A DNA stretch of 44,291 bases from Nitratireductor sp. (GCA_020441665.1 JAGRLT010000012.1:1-44291), one strand, 5' to 3'; shown: positions 1 through 9,623, numbered from the stretch's first letter. The notes: generated by a model from the letters alone, not told the origin. Made by a program: numbers and translations.

Positions 1-669
1 ATCGGCCCGAACTACTGGAAGGGCGAGGAAGGCCGCCTGGCGCTGCTCAAGGGCGAGCAGAAGCTGACCGACGAGGGCTGGGTCGCGCCGTACCGGCAAC
101 TGGCCCGCTGGGGCGCCTATCTCGGCGACGGTTATGAGGCACAGACCTATCCCGACAGCCAGAACCTGTTCACGCTCGGCCGCGCGGCGATCTATCCGGC
201 CGGCTCGTGGGAAATCTCGGGCTTCAACACCCAGGCAGATTTCGAAATGGGCGCCTTCGCGCCGCCGGTGCCGAATGCCGGCGACGAGTGCTACATCTCC
301 GACCACACGGACATCGCCATCGGCATGAATGCGGCGAGCCCGAACGCTGACGCTGCCAGGACCTTCCTCAACTGGGTGGGCTCGGTCGAATTCGCCACGC
401 TCTATGCCAACGCGCTGCCGGGCTTCTTCTCGCTGAACTCGGCACCGGTGGCGATGGAAGATCCGCTAGCGCAGGAATTCGTGTCCTGGCGCGACAAGTG
501 CCATTCGACGATCCGCTCGACCTATCAGATCCTGTCGCGCGGCACGCCGAACCTGGAGAACGACACCTGGAACGCCAGCGTCGCGGTGATCAAGGGCGAA
601 GAGACGCCGGAAGCAGCCGGCGCCCGCTTGCAGGCCGGATTGGCTAGCTGGTACGCTCCCCAGAAGTAA
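1..669 (+). CDS. ABC sugar transporter substrate-binding protein, C-terminal part
   Basis: The reading frame is open from the first base, so the start and signal peptide lie outside the window; 222 residues are visible. The sequence has the look of a family 1 extracellular solute-binding protein. It includes a segment around residues 73-85 (GRAAIYPAGSWEI), typical of the hinge region where a tryptophan stacks on a sugar, and a C-terminal helical lobe ending in WYAPQK. Proteins of this family bind a sugar or polyol in the periplasm and deliver it to the membrane permease. Two permeases and an ATPase of the CUT1 class follow on the same strand, which supports the role. The substrate cannot be read from the sequence. 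Confidence 0.85.
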   Translation: MGPNYWKGEEGRLALLKGEQKLTDEGWVAPYRQLARWGAYLGDGYEAQTYPDSQNLFTLGRAAIYPAGSWEISGFNTQADFEMGAFAPPVPNAGDECYISDHTDIAIGMNAASPNADAARTFLNWVGSVEFATLYANALPGFFSLNSAPVAMEDPLAQEFVSWRDKCHSTIRSTYQILSRGTPNLENDTWNASVAVIKGEETPEAAGARLQAGLASWYAPQK

Positions 670-686
670 GCGTCACGACGCTTCGA

Positions 687-712
687 CCCCGGGCGGTTTC
701 GGCCGCCCGGGG
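687..712 (+). promoter_or_regulatory. Intercistronic GC-rich hairpin after the binding-protein gene
   Basis: Perfect 10-bp inverted repeat (687-696 pairs with 703-712, six-base loop), starting 17 bases after the stop of the binding-protein gene. No T-run follows, so it is not a classical intrinsic terminator. In other ABC operons (malE-malF is the best-known case) such a stem protects the upstream mRNA and lets the binding protein be made in excess over the permeases; that role here is inference. Confidence 0.6.
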
Positions 713-718
713 ACCGGG

Positions 719-755
719 TCATTTGAAATCATTCACGTCATTTGAAATCGTTCAC
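719..755 (+). repeat. Tandem 18-bp direct repeat upstream of the first permease
   Basis: Two copies of TCATTTGAAATCRTTCAC, at 719-736 and 738-755, differ at one base and are separated by a single G, giving a 19-bp period. They lie between the hairpin and the ribosome binding site of the permease gene. They may be a simple slippage duplication or paired protein or RNA binding sites; the sequence does not decide. Confidence 0.7.
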
Positions 756-771
756 AGGGAGAAGGCGTGCG

Positions 772-1695
772 ATGGCAATCTCGTCCAACCACAAGTTCAG
801 ATGGCATATCGCCGTTTTTCTGGCACCGGCCGTCCTCGTCTACACCGCGGTGATGATCTATCCGCTGTTCAACACGCTGCGCCTGTCGCTGTTTTCGGAA
901 GTCGACCAGCAGCGCGTATGGGTCGGCCTGCAGAATTTCCGCACCCTGTTCGGTGACGCGCTGTGGTCCGACCAGTTCTGGAACGCGCTCGGCAACAATA
1001 CCTGGTTCTTTATCATCCACATGCTGGTGCAGAACCCGATCGGGGTCGCGCTGGCGGCGATCCTGTCGAGCCCAAGGCTGCGGTTTTCGGCCTTCTATCG
1101 CTCGGCGATCTTCATTCCGACCATCCTGTCCTTCGTCATTGTCGGCTTTGCCTGGAAACTGATCCTGTCGCCGATCTGGGGCATCGCGCCGGGCATGCTC
1201 GATGCCATCGGGCTCAAGTTCCTGTTCCAGCCCTGGCTCGGCAAGGCGGAATACGCGCTGACCACGCTCAGCCTGGTATCGGTCTGGCAGTATGTCGGCA
1301 TTCCGATGATGCTGATCTATGCCGCGCTGCTGTCGATCCCCGACGAGATCCTCGAGGCGGGCGAGTGTGACGGCATCACCGGCATGGCGGCGTTCTGGAA
1401 GATCAAGCTGCCGCTGATCCTGCCGTCGATCGGGATCATCTCGATCCTGACCTTCGTCGCCAACTTCAACGCGTTCGACCTGATCTATGCCGCGCAGGGC
1501 GCGCTGGCCGGGCCCGACTTCTCGACCGATATCCTCGGCACCTTCATGTACCGGACCTTCTTCGGCTTCCAGCTCCAGCTCGGCGATCCGCATATGGGAT
1601 CGGCCATTGCCTCGGCGATGTTCGGAATCATCCTGATCGGCGTGTGCCTTTATCTCTTCGGCATTCAGCGCCGCCTGCGCAACTACCAGTTTTAG
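772..1695 (+). CDS. ABC sugar transporter permease, first subunit (MalF/UgpA type)
   Basis: A 307-residue polytopic membrane protein with about six transmembrane segments, beginning with a cytoplasmic stretch and a hydrophobic helix (IAVFLAPAVLVYTAVMIYPL). The EAA loop that docks onto the ATPase is visible in the last third as EILEAGECDGITGMAAFWKI, followed by LPLILP. I chose ATG 772 because GGGAGAAGG sits just upstream; an in-frame TTG at 742 lies inside the 18-bp repeat and would add ten unlikely residues (KSFTGRRRA). It would form the channel with the next permease. The AGGAGG of that next gene overlaps the stop codon of this one. Confidence 0.9.
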   Translation: MAISSNHKFRWHIAVFLAPAVLVYTAVMIYPLFNTLRLSLFSEVDQQRVWVGLQNFRTLFGDALWSDQFWNALGNNTWFFIIHMLVQNPIGVALAAILSSPRLRFSAFYRSAIFIPTILSFVIVGFAWKLILSPIWGIAPGMLDAIGLKFLFQPWLGKAEYALTTLSLVSVWQYVGIPMMLIYAALLSIPDEILEAGECDGITGMAAFWKIKLPLILPSIGIISILTFVANFNAFDLIYAAQGALAGPDFSTDILGTFMYRTFFGFQLQLGDPHMGSAIASAMFGIILIGVCLYLFGIQRRLRNYQF

Positions 1696-1706
1696 GAGGC
1701 AGACCG

Positions 1707-2546
1707 ATGAACAAGGCTCGCCGCAATTGGGGAACGACGATCGCCGCTCATGGCGTCCTGATCGCCTATACGATCATCGCGCTGTTCCCGGTCTTCGTCA
1801 TCCTGATCAACAGCTTCAAGTCGAGAAAGGCGATCTTCCGTGAACCGCTGGCATTGCCTGATGCCGACAGTTTCAGCCTGATCGGCTACCAGACGGTGCT
1901 CAAGCAGGGCGACTTCTTTCTCTATTTCCAGAATTCGATGATCGTCACCGTGGTCTCGCTGACGCTGATCCTGCTGTTCGGCGCCATGGCCGCCTTCGCG
2001 CTCGCCGAATACCGTTTCAAGGGCAACACGCTGATGGGGCTCTATCTGGCGCTCGGCATCATGATTCCGATCCGCATCGGCACCGTTGCGATCCTGGAAA
2101 TGATGGTTTCAACCGGCCTCGTCAACACGCTCACCGCGCTCATACTCGTCTATACCGCGCAGGGCCTGCCGCTCGCCATCTTCATTCTGTCGGAATTCAT
2201 GAAGGGGGTCAGCGACGATTTGAAGAATGCCGGGCGGATCGACGGCCTCAGCGAATACAAGATTTTCTTCCGGCTGGTCCTGCCGCTCGTGCGGCCGGCA
2301 ATGGCGACCGTTGCGGTGTTCAACATGATCCCGATCTGGAACGATCTGTGGTTTCCGCTGATCCTTGCCCCGGCGGAGGAGGTGAAAACCCTTACCCTTG
2401 GCAGCCAGGTCTTCATCGGCCAGTTCGTCACCGACTGGAACGCGGTCCTGTCCGCGCTTTCCATGGCGATCCTGCCGGTGCTGATCCTCTACGTGATCTT
2501 CTCGCGCCAGCTGATCCGCGGCATCACTTCCGGGGCGGTCAAATGA
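1707..2546 (+). CDS. ABC sugar transporter permease, second subunit (MalG/UgpE type)
   Basis: A 279-residue membrane protein with the usual six-helix layout of CUT1 second permeases and an EAA loop in its C-terminal half (DDLKNAGRIDGLSEYKIFFR then LVLPLVRP). The start is ATG 1707, seven bases after an AGGAGG at 1694-1699. It is followed by a 4-base ATGA overlap with the dehydrogenase gene, so the two are probably translated in a coupled way. The partner is the permease encoded immediately upstream; both would be energised by the ATPase at 3568-4563. Confidence 0.9.
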   Translation: MNKARRNWGTTIAAHGVLIAYTIIALFPVFVILINSFKSRKAIFREPLALPDADSFSLIGYQTVLKQGDFFLYFQNSMIVTVVSLTLILLFGAMAAFALAEYRFKGNTLMGLYLALGIMIPIRIGTVAILEMMVSTGLVNTLTALILVYTAQGLPLAIFILSEFMKGVSDDLKNAGRIDGLSEYKIFFRLVLPLVRPAMATVAVFNMIPIWNDLWFPLILAPAEEVKTLTLGSQVFIGQFVTDWNAVLSALSMAILPVLILYVIFSRQLIRGITSGAVK

Positions 2547-3567
2547 GGGTTCTCATCGCCGGCCTCGGCAACATGGGGCGCAGCCATGCGCTGGCGCTGC
2601 ACCACCATGGCGGGGCCGAGATCGTCGGCCTGGTCAATCGCTCGCCCGTCGATCTTCCGCCCGGCCTGCAAGCCTATGCGCGCTTCGAGGATTTCCACGC
2701 GGCGCTGTCGGCGACCGCGCCGGAACTGGTGGTGGTGGCGACCTATACCGACAGCCATGCCGATTACGCGATCGCGGCGATGGAGGCGGGCGCGCATGTC
2801 TTCGTCGAGAAGCCGCTTGCGGCCACCGTTGCCGATGCCGAGCGCGTGGTCGAAACGGCGCGGCGGCTCGGGCGCAAGCTCGGCGTCGGCTATATCCTGC
2901 GCCATCATCCGAGCTGGCAGCGCCTGATCGCGGAAGCGCGCGGCCTTGGCGGGCCCTATGTGTTTCGCCTCAACCTCAACCAGCAATCGGACGGCGCGAC
3001 CTGGCAAACGCACAAGGCGCTGATGGAAAATACGTCCCCGATCGTCGATTGCGGCGTCCACTACGTGGATGTGATGTGCCAGATCACCGATGCGCCACCC
3101 TTGCGCGTCAACGGGATCGGCCTGCGCCTTTCCGACGAGATCGCGCCGGACATGTACAATTACGGCCAGTTCCAGGTCGTCTTCGCCGATGGTTCGGTTG
3201 GCTGGTACGAGGCCGGCTGGGGGCCGATGATGTCGGAAACGGCGTTCTTCGTCAAAGACGTCGTCAGCCCGAACGGCGCGGTGTCGATCACCGAGGGGAA
3301 CAAGGGGGCCTCCGACGATGTCGACGGCCATACCCGGGTTGGCGGGCTGCTCGTTCACCGGCCGGGCGACGACCGGCTGATCGACCTGCCCGACGAACCG
3401 GGGCACCAGGCCCTGTGCGATGCCGAACAGGCATGGATCGTCGAGGCCATCCGCAACGATACCGATCTGAGCCGCCACATGAGCGACGCGGTTCAGTCGC
3501 TACGCATCTGTCTCGCCGCGGATGAAAGCATCCGCAGTGGCAAAACCATCTTTCTGGGAGAGACCAA

Positions 3568-3571
<4 letters not shown>
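2543..3571 (+). CDS. Gfo/Idh/MocA family NAD(P)-dependent oxidoreductase
   Basis: A 342-residue protein with an N-terminal Rossmann fold, seen as the dinucleotide motif GLGNMG at residues 7-12, and the family motif EKPL at 89-92, whose lysine contributes to catalysis in relatives. The C-terminal half is the alpha/beta dimerisation and substrate domain; HYVDVMCQI carries the conserved active-site histidine region. Members oxidise or reduce sugars, inositols or their amino or acid derivatives. Overlaps of ATGA with both flanking transporter genes place it firmly in the operon. It probably acts on the imported sugar, but the substrate is unknown. Confidence 0.88.
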
Positions 3572-4563
<992 letters not shown>

Positions 4564-4640
4564 GGGTTTTCGCACCCGAAGCGTTGTGCCTTTGATCCGG
4601 CGCATATGCTGACTTTCGGAGCAGTTCCGGCATCGCTTTG

Positions 4641-4661
4641 CTGGAGCCTGAAAGGCTCCAG
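4641..4661. terminator. Hairpin between two convergent genes
   Basis: Perfect 8-bp stem (CTGGAGCC and GGCTCCAG) with the loop TGAAA, located between the ABC ATPase gene and the convergent patatin gene, five bases from the stop of the latter. No T-run is seen on either side, so if it terminates transcription it does so weakly or with Rho. Confidence 0.4.
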
Positions 4662-4666
4662 GACCG

Positions 4667-5893
4667 CTATGCGCCGACGACGCCGGCCAGCACGCCCTGG
4701 TCTTCGAGTTCCCTGAGGCGCACCATCATTTCGTCGTAGCCGGCGCGGATGGCTTCGTCGGCCTTGTGGAAGTCGATAAGGCCGATTTCCTGCAGTTTCG
4801 GCCGGATGGTGAAATCCGGCGGGTCGCCGGCGAGCCGTGCCCGGGCGATCCGGTCCTGGATGATGTTGAAGGCTTCGACCATGACAGAGGTGACGCCGAG
4901 GCGGTTTTCACGCGGCGTGGCCTTGTCGCGCGCCTGCATGAAGGAGAACCAGGAGGCCGCCTGGGAATTCTCGTCCTCGAGGATCGCTTCCTCGATGGGA
5001 TTGTAGTGCGACGGGCGGATCACGGTGCCCTTGCCGAAGGTGGCGCTCGACAGGTTGACCGCCAGCACCATGTCCGGCTCATAGGCGCGGCAGACCGAGA
5101 CCGGCACCGGATTGACCAGCGCGCCGTCGACCAGTTGCCTGCCGCCATGAATGACCGGGGTAAAGACGCCGGGCAGCGCGTAGGAAGCGCGGATCGCGGG
5201 AACGATCGGCCCGTCGCTGAGCCAGACCTCGTGGCCGGTGCGGATGTCGGTGGTGACCGCGACGAACGCCTGGTTCAGATTCTCGATCGAGACATCGGCC
5301 ATGTGCGCTTCCATGCGCCGGGCAAGCCGGGCACCGGAGATGAGCCCGCTGCCGCGCAGGGTGAAATCGAGATAGCGCACCACATTGGCCTTGGTGAGCG
5401 AGCGGGCGAAATCCTCCAACTCGTCGAGCACGCCGGCAAGATAGGCGCCGCCGACCAGCGCGCCGATGGAAGTGCCGGCGATCATGGTGACCGGCAGGCC
5501 GAATTCCTCGACCGCGCGCAGGGCGCCGATATGGGCCCAGCCCTTGGCAACGCCGCCGCCCAGCGCCAGCGCCACACCGCCGGCCCGGCGATGGGTCACC
5601 GGCCGATGCTCGGGCCGCTTCGGCGCCAGCTGGCCATTGGCGCCGCGGAGTTCGGGATCAAGATGGGGCTTGGGATCAAAATGCTCGTTCATGCCACTCG
5701 ATACGCTACCTGAGGGATGGCGTGCCGGAACCGGCCTGACGGGCGCTGCCGTCTCTGAACCGAGATAGTCCGGCGCAATGGAAGCCTGCGGCTGATGCCG
5801 GGATGTGGTCAGAACGGGCAGATCCGGGGCGGTTTCCGGTGCTGCTGCCAGACCAGCATTATCATCTTTCAGAAATGACGAATACCAGGACAT
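4667..5893 (-). CDS. Patatin-like phospholipase family protein
   Basis: A 408-residue protein with a complete patatin core. The oxyanion glycine motif GGGVAKG is at residues 112-118, the nucleophile elbow GTSIG at 140-144 (serine 142), and the catalytic aspartate in DGA at 256-258. This matches the RssA/YchK type of bacterial patatins, which are predicted serine lipid acyl hydrolases acting at membranes. The first 100 residues are low-complexity and probably disordered. The ATG at 5893 has no clear ribosome binding site, and an in-frame ATG at 5692 (MNEHFDPKPH) would give a shorter protein of 341 residues that still contains the whole domain. The lipid substrate is unknown. It is transcribed divergently from ftsB. 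Confidence 0.88.
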   Translation of the reverse strand: MSWYSSFLKDDNAGLAAAPETAPDLPVLTTSRHQPQASIAPDYLGSETAAPVRPVPARHPSGSVSSGMNEHFDPKPHLDPELRGANGQLAPKRPEHRPVTHRRAGGVALALGGGVAKGWAHIGALRAVEEFGLPVTMIAGTSIGALVGGAYLAGVLDELEDFARSLTKANVVRYLDFTLRGSGLISGARLARRMEAHMADVSIENLNQAFVAVTTDIRTGHEVWLSDGPIVPAIRASYALPGVFTPVIHGGRQLVDGALVNPVPVSVCRAYEPDMVLAVNLSSATFGKGTVIRPSHYNPIEEAILEDENSQAASWFSFMQARDKATPRENRLGVTSVMVEAFNIIQDRIARARLAGDPPDFTIRPKLQEIGLIDFHKADEAIRAGYDEMMVRLRELEDQGVLAGVVGA

Positions 5894-6096
5894 GATTCGA
5901 TTTTACGCACCGATTGGTAAAAATTTATGTATCGAAGATCACCTTCGTGCACCTTTCGCCGCCGTTTTCTCGAATTCGGCGCCCCGCCGCCGCGCCGGTC
6001 TTTCAAGTCGCCGCCGCCAGACGTAACGCTTCCTTAAGCCTGTTTTTTTAACCTTGGTCCGCTCAGTAATTTCCCGCGTATTCGGGTAGCCCGTTC

Positions 6097-6405
6097 ATGT
6101 CCACACGCCAGAAGCGCCGCAATTGGTGGTCCGGTCTCGTTATTCCGGGCGTCTGCCTCTCCTTCTTCGCCTATTTCGTCTATCACGCCCAGACCGGGCG
6201 CTACAGCATCTATACCCAGGAGGAGATGCGCAAGGAGGAGGCGCGGCTGGATGCCGAACTCGCCCTGCTGCGCGCCGAGCGGGGGCGGCTCGAGCGCCGG
6301 GTTCAGCAATTGACCGTCGGCACGCTCGAACGCGATGCGCTGGACGAGATCGCCCGCAGCCAGCTCGGCTATGTCAGCGGCAACGAGATCGTCATCTTCT
6401 ACTGA
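6097..6405 (+). CDS. ftsB: Septum formation initiator FtsB/DivIC family protein
   Basis: A 102-residue bitopic protein with a basic start (MSTRQKRRNW), one transmembrane helix at about residues 11-30, and a coiled coil at about 40-75 rich in E, L and R. The C-terminal part (LERDALDEIARSQLGYVSGNEIVIFY) is the segment typical of alphaproteobacterial FtsB. It would act in the divisome with FtsL and FtsQ to activate septal peptidoglycan synthesis. In related genomes this gene stands just upstream of pdhA, usually after eno. Here the upstream neighbour is the patatin gene, so the enolase gene is missing from this position. Confidence 0.85.
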   Translation: MSTRQKRRNWWSGLVIPGVCLSFFAYFVYHAQTGRYSIYTQEEMRKEEARLDAELALLRAERGRLERRVQQLTVGTLERDALDEIARSQLGYVSGNEIVIFY

Positions 6406-6812
6406 TCGCCGCTGTGTCCGCCGGACAAGAGCGCTCCGGCGCGCGCAACCCGGCACACTGCGTCCGCCCGGCCGGCCTGGCCCGATGCGGGAAGCGGCTA
6501 ATTAGCCGAAATTCGGTTAATAGTAAAAATTTCCTGATAATTTAATTAGTTAGCGGGATTGGAGCCATGCAAAAAACAGCATTGAATTGATCCGCGATAT
6601 CCAACACAATGCCTTTGCAGGCTGCGGTCGGTGAAGCGCGGCGGATGGGAGGAGCGGTTCGCGCGCAGGCGCGGTGCGGCTTCGCAACGCCGATCCGTCC
6701 GCCGGAACGGCCGCTGCCGGCGCAGCCCCGTCCGTTCGATGTCGGGCGGGAACAGCGCCGGGCCAGACACATGCGCGCTGCGGTTTTCGCAGGCCCGCCA
6801 AGGGAGAACCAC
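6406..6812 (+). other. Non-coding leader region of pdhA
   Basis: About 400 bases between ftsB and pdhA. The middle (about 6500-6560) is AT-rich compared with its surroundings and is the likely promoter region of the pyruvate dehydrogenase operon. A possible -10 element GATAAT lies at 6536-6541. A seven-codon reading frame with a GGAG just upstream starts at 6567 (MQKTALN and stop) and could be a leader peptide or chance. In-frame codons upstream of the pdhA start exist but the peptide is arginine-rich and unlike PdhA, so I treat this as non-coding. Confidence 0.45.
6502..6520. promoter_or_regulatory. Imperfect palindrome, candidate operator of the pdh operon
   Basis: TTAGCCGAAATTCGGTTAA is an inverted repeat around a central A with one mismatched pair; the inner 11 bases (CCGAAATTCGG) are perfect. 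It lies just before a possible -10 element (GATAAT, 6536-6541), where a repressor or activator could act. It does not match the enterobacterial PdhR site as I know it. Its role is inferred from position and symmetry only. Confidence 0.35.
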
Positions 6813-7871
6813 ATGGCAGCCAGACCGGCCAAATCCTCCAAGCCCCCCAGGCTGAAACAGACGCCCACCACCAAGGACGCACCGACCAAGATGGTCGCGC
6901 CAAGGCCGGAAAAATTCAACAAGGAACAGGAACTGGCCGCCTATCGCGAGATGCTGCTGATCCGCCGTTTCGAGGAAAAGGCCGGCCAGCTCTACGGCAT
7001 GGGCTTCATCGGCGGCTTCTGCCATCTTTATATCGGCCAGGAAGCCGTCGTCGTCGGCATGCAGATGGCGATGATCGAGGGCGACCAGGTGATTACCGGC
7101 TATCGCGACCACGGCCACATGCTCGCCTGCGGCATGTCGCCGGACGGCGTGATGGCGGAGCTGACCGGGCGCCGGGGCGGCCTTTCCAAGGGCAAGGGCG
7201 GCTCGATGCACATGTTCTCCAAGGAGAAGAATTTCTATGGCGGCCATGGCATTGTCGGCGCGCAGGTCTCGCTCGGCACGGGGCTCGGCTTTGCCAACCA
7301 GTATCGCGACAACGGCAATGTCTCGCTGACCTATTTCGGCGATGGCGCGTCGAACCAGGGCCAGGTCTATGAGAGCTTCAACATGGCCTCGCTGTGGAAG
7401 CTGCCGGTGATCTACATCATCGAGAACAACCGCTACGCCATGGGCACGGCGGTGAGCCGGGCGTCGGCCCAGACCGACTTCGCCCAGCGCGGCGCCTCGT
7501 TCAACATTCCCGGCATGCAGGTCGACGGCATGGATGTGCGCGCGGTCAAGGCGGCGGCCGATCTTGCCGCCGATTACTGTCGTTCGGGCCAGGGGCCGAT
7601 CATCCTCGAAATGCAGACCTATCGCTATCGCGGCCATTCGATGTCCGATCCAGCGAAATACCGCTCGAAGGATGAGGTGCAGAAGATGCGCGCCGAACAC
7701 GATCCGATCGAGCAGGTCAAGCTGCGCCTCATCGAGGGCAAGCATGCCAGCGAGGACGATCTCAAGGCAATCGACAAGGAAATCCGCGACATCGTCGCCA
7801 AGTCCGCCGACTATGCCCAGAACGATCCCGAGCCCGATCCGTCCGAACTCTATACCGACATTCTGCGCTGA
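6813..7871 (+). CDS. pdhA: Pyruvate dehydrogenase E1 component, alpha subunit
   Basis: A 352-residue E1 alpha subunit. The thiamine diphosphate motif runs from GDGASNQG at residues 176-183 to ENN at 204-206, and the active-site loop RYRGHSMSDP is at 271-280. The family-typical YRDHGH is at 97-102. With PdhB it forms the alpha2beta2 enzyme that decarboxylates pyruvate and passes the acetyl group to a lipoyl domain. I chose ATG 6813, preceded by AGGGAG at 6801-6806; a longer frame from 6609 adds 68 arginine-rich residues not expected in PdhA. The first 35 residues are basic and proline-rich, a usual extension. PdhB starts 12 bases after the stop. Confidence 0.96.
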   Translation: MAARPAKSSKPPRLKQTPTTKDAPTKMVAPRPEKFNKEQELAAYREMLLIRRFEEKAGQLYGMGFIGGFCHLYIGQEAVVVGMQMAMIEGDQVITGYRDHGHMLACGMSPDGVMAELTGRRGGLSKGKGGSMHMFSKEKNFYGGHGIVGAQVSLGTGLGFANQYRDNGNVSLTYFGDGASNQGQVYESFNMASLWKLPVIYIIENNRYAMGTAVSRASAQTDFAQRGASFNIPGMQVDGMDVRAVKAAADLAADYCRSGQGPIILEMQTYRYRGHSMSDPAKYRSKDEVQKMRAEHDPIEQVKLRLIEGKHASEDDLKAIDKEIRDIVAKSADYAQNDPEPDPSELYTDILR

Positions 7872-7883
7872 GGGGAGAGAGCG

Positions 7884-9299
7884 ATGCCAACGAATATTCT
7901 GATGCCCGCCCTCTCGCCGACCATGGAAGAGGGCAATCTCGCCAAATGGCTGGTCAAGGAGGGCGACACGGTCTCCTCCGGCGATGTGATCGCCGAGATC
8001 GAGACCGACAAGGCGACGATGGAGGTCGAGGCCGTCGACGAAGGCACGATCGCCAGGATCGTGGTGCCCGCCGGTAGCGAGGCGGTGAAGGTCAATGCGG
8101 TGATTGCGATTCTCGCCGCCGAGGGCGAGGATGTCGCGGCAGCCGCCAGCGGCGGCCCGGCGGGTGCGGAGGCCATGCCCCAGGTGGCCGAAGCGCCGAA
8201 GGAAGCCGTTTCCCAGGACGCTGGTTCCTCAGCTGCGGGCGGCGGCGCTCCGGCTCCGACACATGTCCCGGCACAGGTCAAGGTCGCCGACGATCCCGAT
8301 ATTCCCGCAGGTACGGAAATGGTTTCGATGACCGTGCGCGAGGCGCTCAACTCGGCCATGGCGGAAGAAATGCGGCGCGACGAAGACGTGCTGATCATGG
8401 GCGAGGAAGTCGCCGAATATCAGGGCGCCTACAAGATCACGCAGGGCCTGCTGGAAGAGTTCGGCGCAAGGCGGGTGATCGATACGCCGATCACCGAGCA
8501 CGGCTTTGCCGGCATCGGAGTGGGTGCCGCGATGGCGGGGTTGAAACCGATCGTCGAGTTCATGACCTTCAACTTCGCCATGCAGGCGATCGACCAGATC
8601 ATCAATTCGGCCGCCAAGACGCTCTACATGTCCGGCGGCCAGATGGGGGCGCCGATGGTCTTTCGCGGGCCCAACGGGGCGGCGGCCCGTGTCGCGGCGC
8701 AGCATTCGCAATGCTATGCCGCCTGGTATAGCCATATTCCCGGGCTGAAAGTGGTCCAGCCCTATACGGCGGCCGATGCCAAGGGGCTGCTGAAGGCGGC
8801 GATCCGCGATCCCAACCCGGTGATCTTCCTCGAGAACGAAATTCTCTACGGCCAGTCCTTCGAGGTGCCGAAGATCGAGGACTTCGTCCTGCCGATCGGC
8901 AAGGCGCGCATTCACCGGTCGGGCGGCGACGCCACCATCGTCTCCTTCGGCATCGGCATGACCTATGCCATCAAGGCGGCGGACAGGCTGGCCGAAGCCG
9001 GTATCTCCTGCGAGGTCATCGATCTTAGAACCATCCGTCCGATGGACCTCGACACGGTGATCGCATCGGTCCGGAAGACCGGCCGGCTGGTGACGGTGGA
9101 GGAGGGCTTCCCGCAATCCTCCGTCGGCGACCACATCGCCTCGCAGGTGATGCAGCGCGCCTTCGACTATCTCGATGCGCCGGTTGTCACGATCTGCGGC
9201 AAGGACGTGCCGATGCCCTATGCCGCCAATCTCGAAAAGCTGGCCCTGCCGACGGTCGACGAGGTCGTCGAGGCGGTGAAGGCGGTGAGCTACGCCTGA
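7884..9299 (+). CDS. pdhB: Pyruvate dehydrogenase E1 beta subunit with N-terminal lipoyl domain
   Basis: A 471-residue fusion typical of alphaproteobacteria. Residues 1-80 form a lipoyl domain with the attachment lysine K43 in ETDKAT, followed by an alanine/proline-rich linker to about residue 145. The rest is the E1 beta fold (transketolase pyrimidine-binding and C-terminal domains), with motifs such as [12 protein letters not shown] and [13 protein letters not shown]. It pairs with PdhA. GGGGAGAGAG stands just before the ATG. The lipoyl segment is about 93 percent identical at the DNA level to that of pdhC (see the repeat entries), which points to recent gene conversion or duplication. The stop overlaps the next start in TGATG. 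Confidence 0.96.
   Translation: MPTNILMPALSPTMEEGNLAKWLVKEGDTVSSGDVIAEIETDKATMEVEAVDEGTIARIVVPAGSEAVKVNAVIAILAAEGEDVAAAASGGPAGAEAMPQVAEAPKEAVSQDAGSSAAGGGAPAPTHVPAQVKVADDPDIPAGTEMVSMTVREALNSAMAEEMRRDEDVLIMGEEVAEYQGAYKITQGLLEEFGARRVIDTPITEHGFAGIGVGAAMAGLKPIVEFMTFNFAMQAIDQIINSAAKTLYMSGGQMGAPMVFRGPNGAAARVAAQHSQCYAAWYSHIPGLKVVQPYTAADAKGLLKAAIRDPNPVIFLENEILYGQSFEVPKIEDFVLPIGKARIHRSGGDATIVSFGIGMTYAIKAADRLAEAGISCEVIDLRTIRPMDLDTVIASVRKTGRLVTVEEGFPQSSVGDHIASQVMQRAFDYLDAPVVTICGKDVPMPYAANLEKLALPTVDEVVEAVKAVSYA
7902..8146 (+). repeat. Lipoyl-domain direct repeat, copy 1 (in pdhB)
   Basis: 245 bases that match 9642-9886 in pdhC with 16 differences by my count, no gaps, and a 50-base exact stretch at 7992-8041. 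The offset is exactly 1740 bases, a multiple of three, so both copies are in the same frame. Both encode the lipoyl domain with lysine 43. Confidence 0.9.
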
Positions 9300-9583
9300 T
9301 GGTCCAGCGCCTCGACATCCGATCCGCGCGTTACGATAGAATGGGCGAATGCGTGCTGATGAACGGGCGCCAGATCACCCTTGCGGTGACGCGGGATGCG
9401 CTGGAGGCGCTGTATGACCGGGCGTTCGAGCCGGAGGAAGCGGTGCTGAAAGCGGTCGAGGAGGTCAGGCGGCTGACCCGCCTTGCCGAGATCGTTCCGG
9501 CCGATGACGGCCGGGTGCTGATTACGAGAGAATGGCTCTTGAACCATGGCCGCTACCTGCCGGCCGGTGCGCAGGGCCGATAA
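9299..9583 (+). CDS. Small conserved-looking protein between pdhB and pdhC, unknown function
   Basis: A 94-residue protein whose ATG overlaps the pdhB stop by one base (TGATG), a strong sign of translational coupling and of a real gene. It has a short beta-rich start ([20 protein letters not shown]), then a helical segment rich in A, E and L ([20 protein letters not shown]) and a small C-terminal part. The outline recalls the DUF1488 family, but I cannot confirm that from sequence alone. No signal peptide, membrane segment or metal site is visible. Small uncharacterised genes are often found at this place in related bacteria. A role in regulation or assembly of the dehydrogenase complex is only a guess from position. 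Confidence 0.7.
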   Translation: MVQRLDIRSARYDRMGECVLMNGRQITLAVTRDALEALYDRAFEPEEAVLKAVEEVRRLTRLAEIVPADDGRVLITREWLLNHGRYLPAGAQGR

Positions 9584-9623
9584 CGGACAGGCTGGACACA
9601 GCGCAATTGGGAGAAGACCCGTC

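Noticed and set aside
6446-6476. Possible transposon or phage traces in the pdh leader
   Set aside because: No transposase, inverted ends or target duplications were seen here or elsewhere in the window.
6609-6812. Longer pdhA beginning at 6609
   Set aside because: 68 extra arginine-rich residues do not fit the family, and AGGGAG stands in front of ATG 6813.
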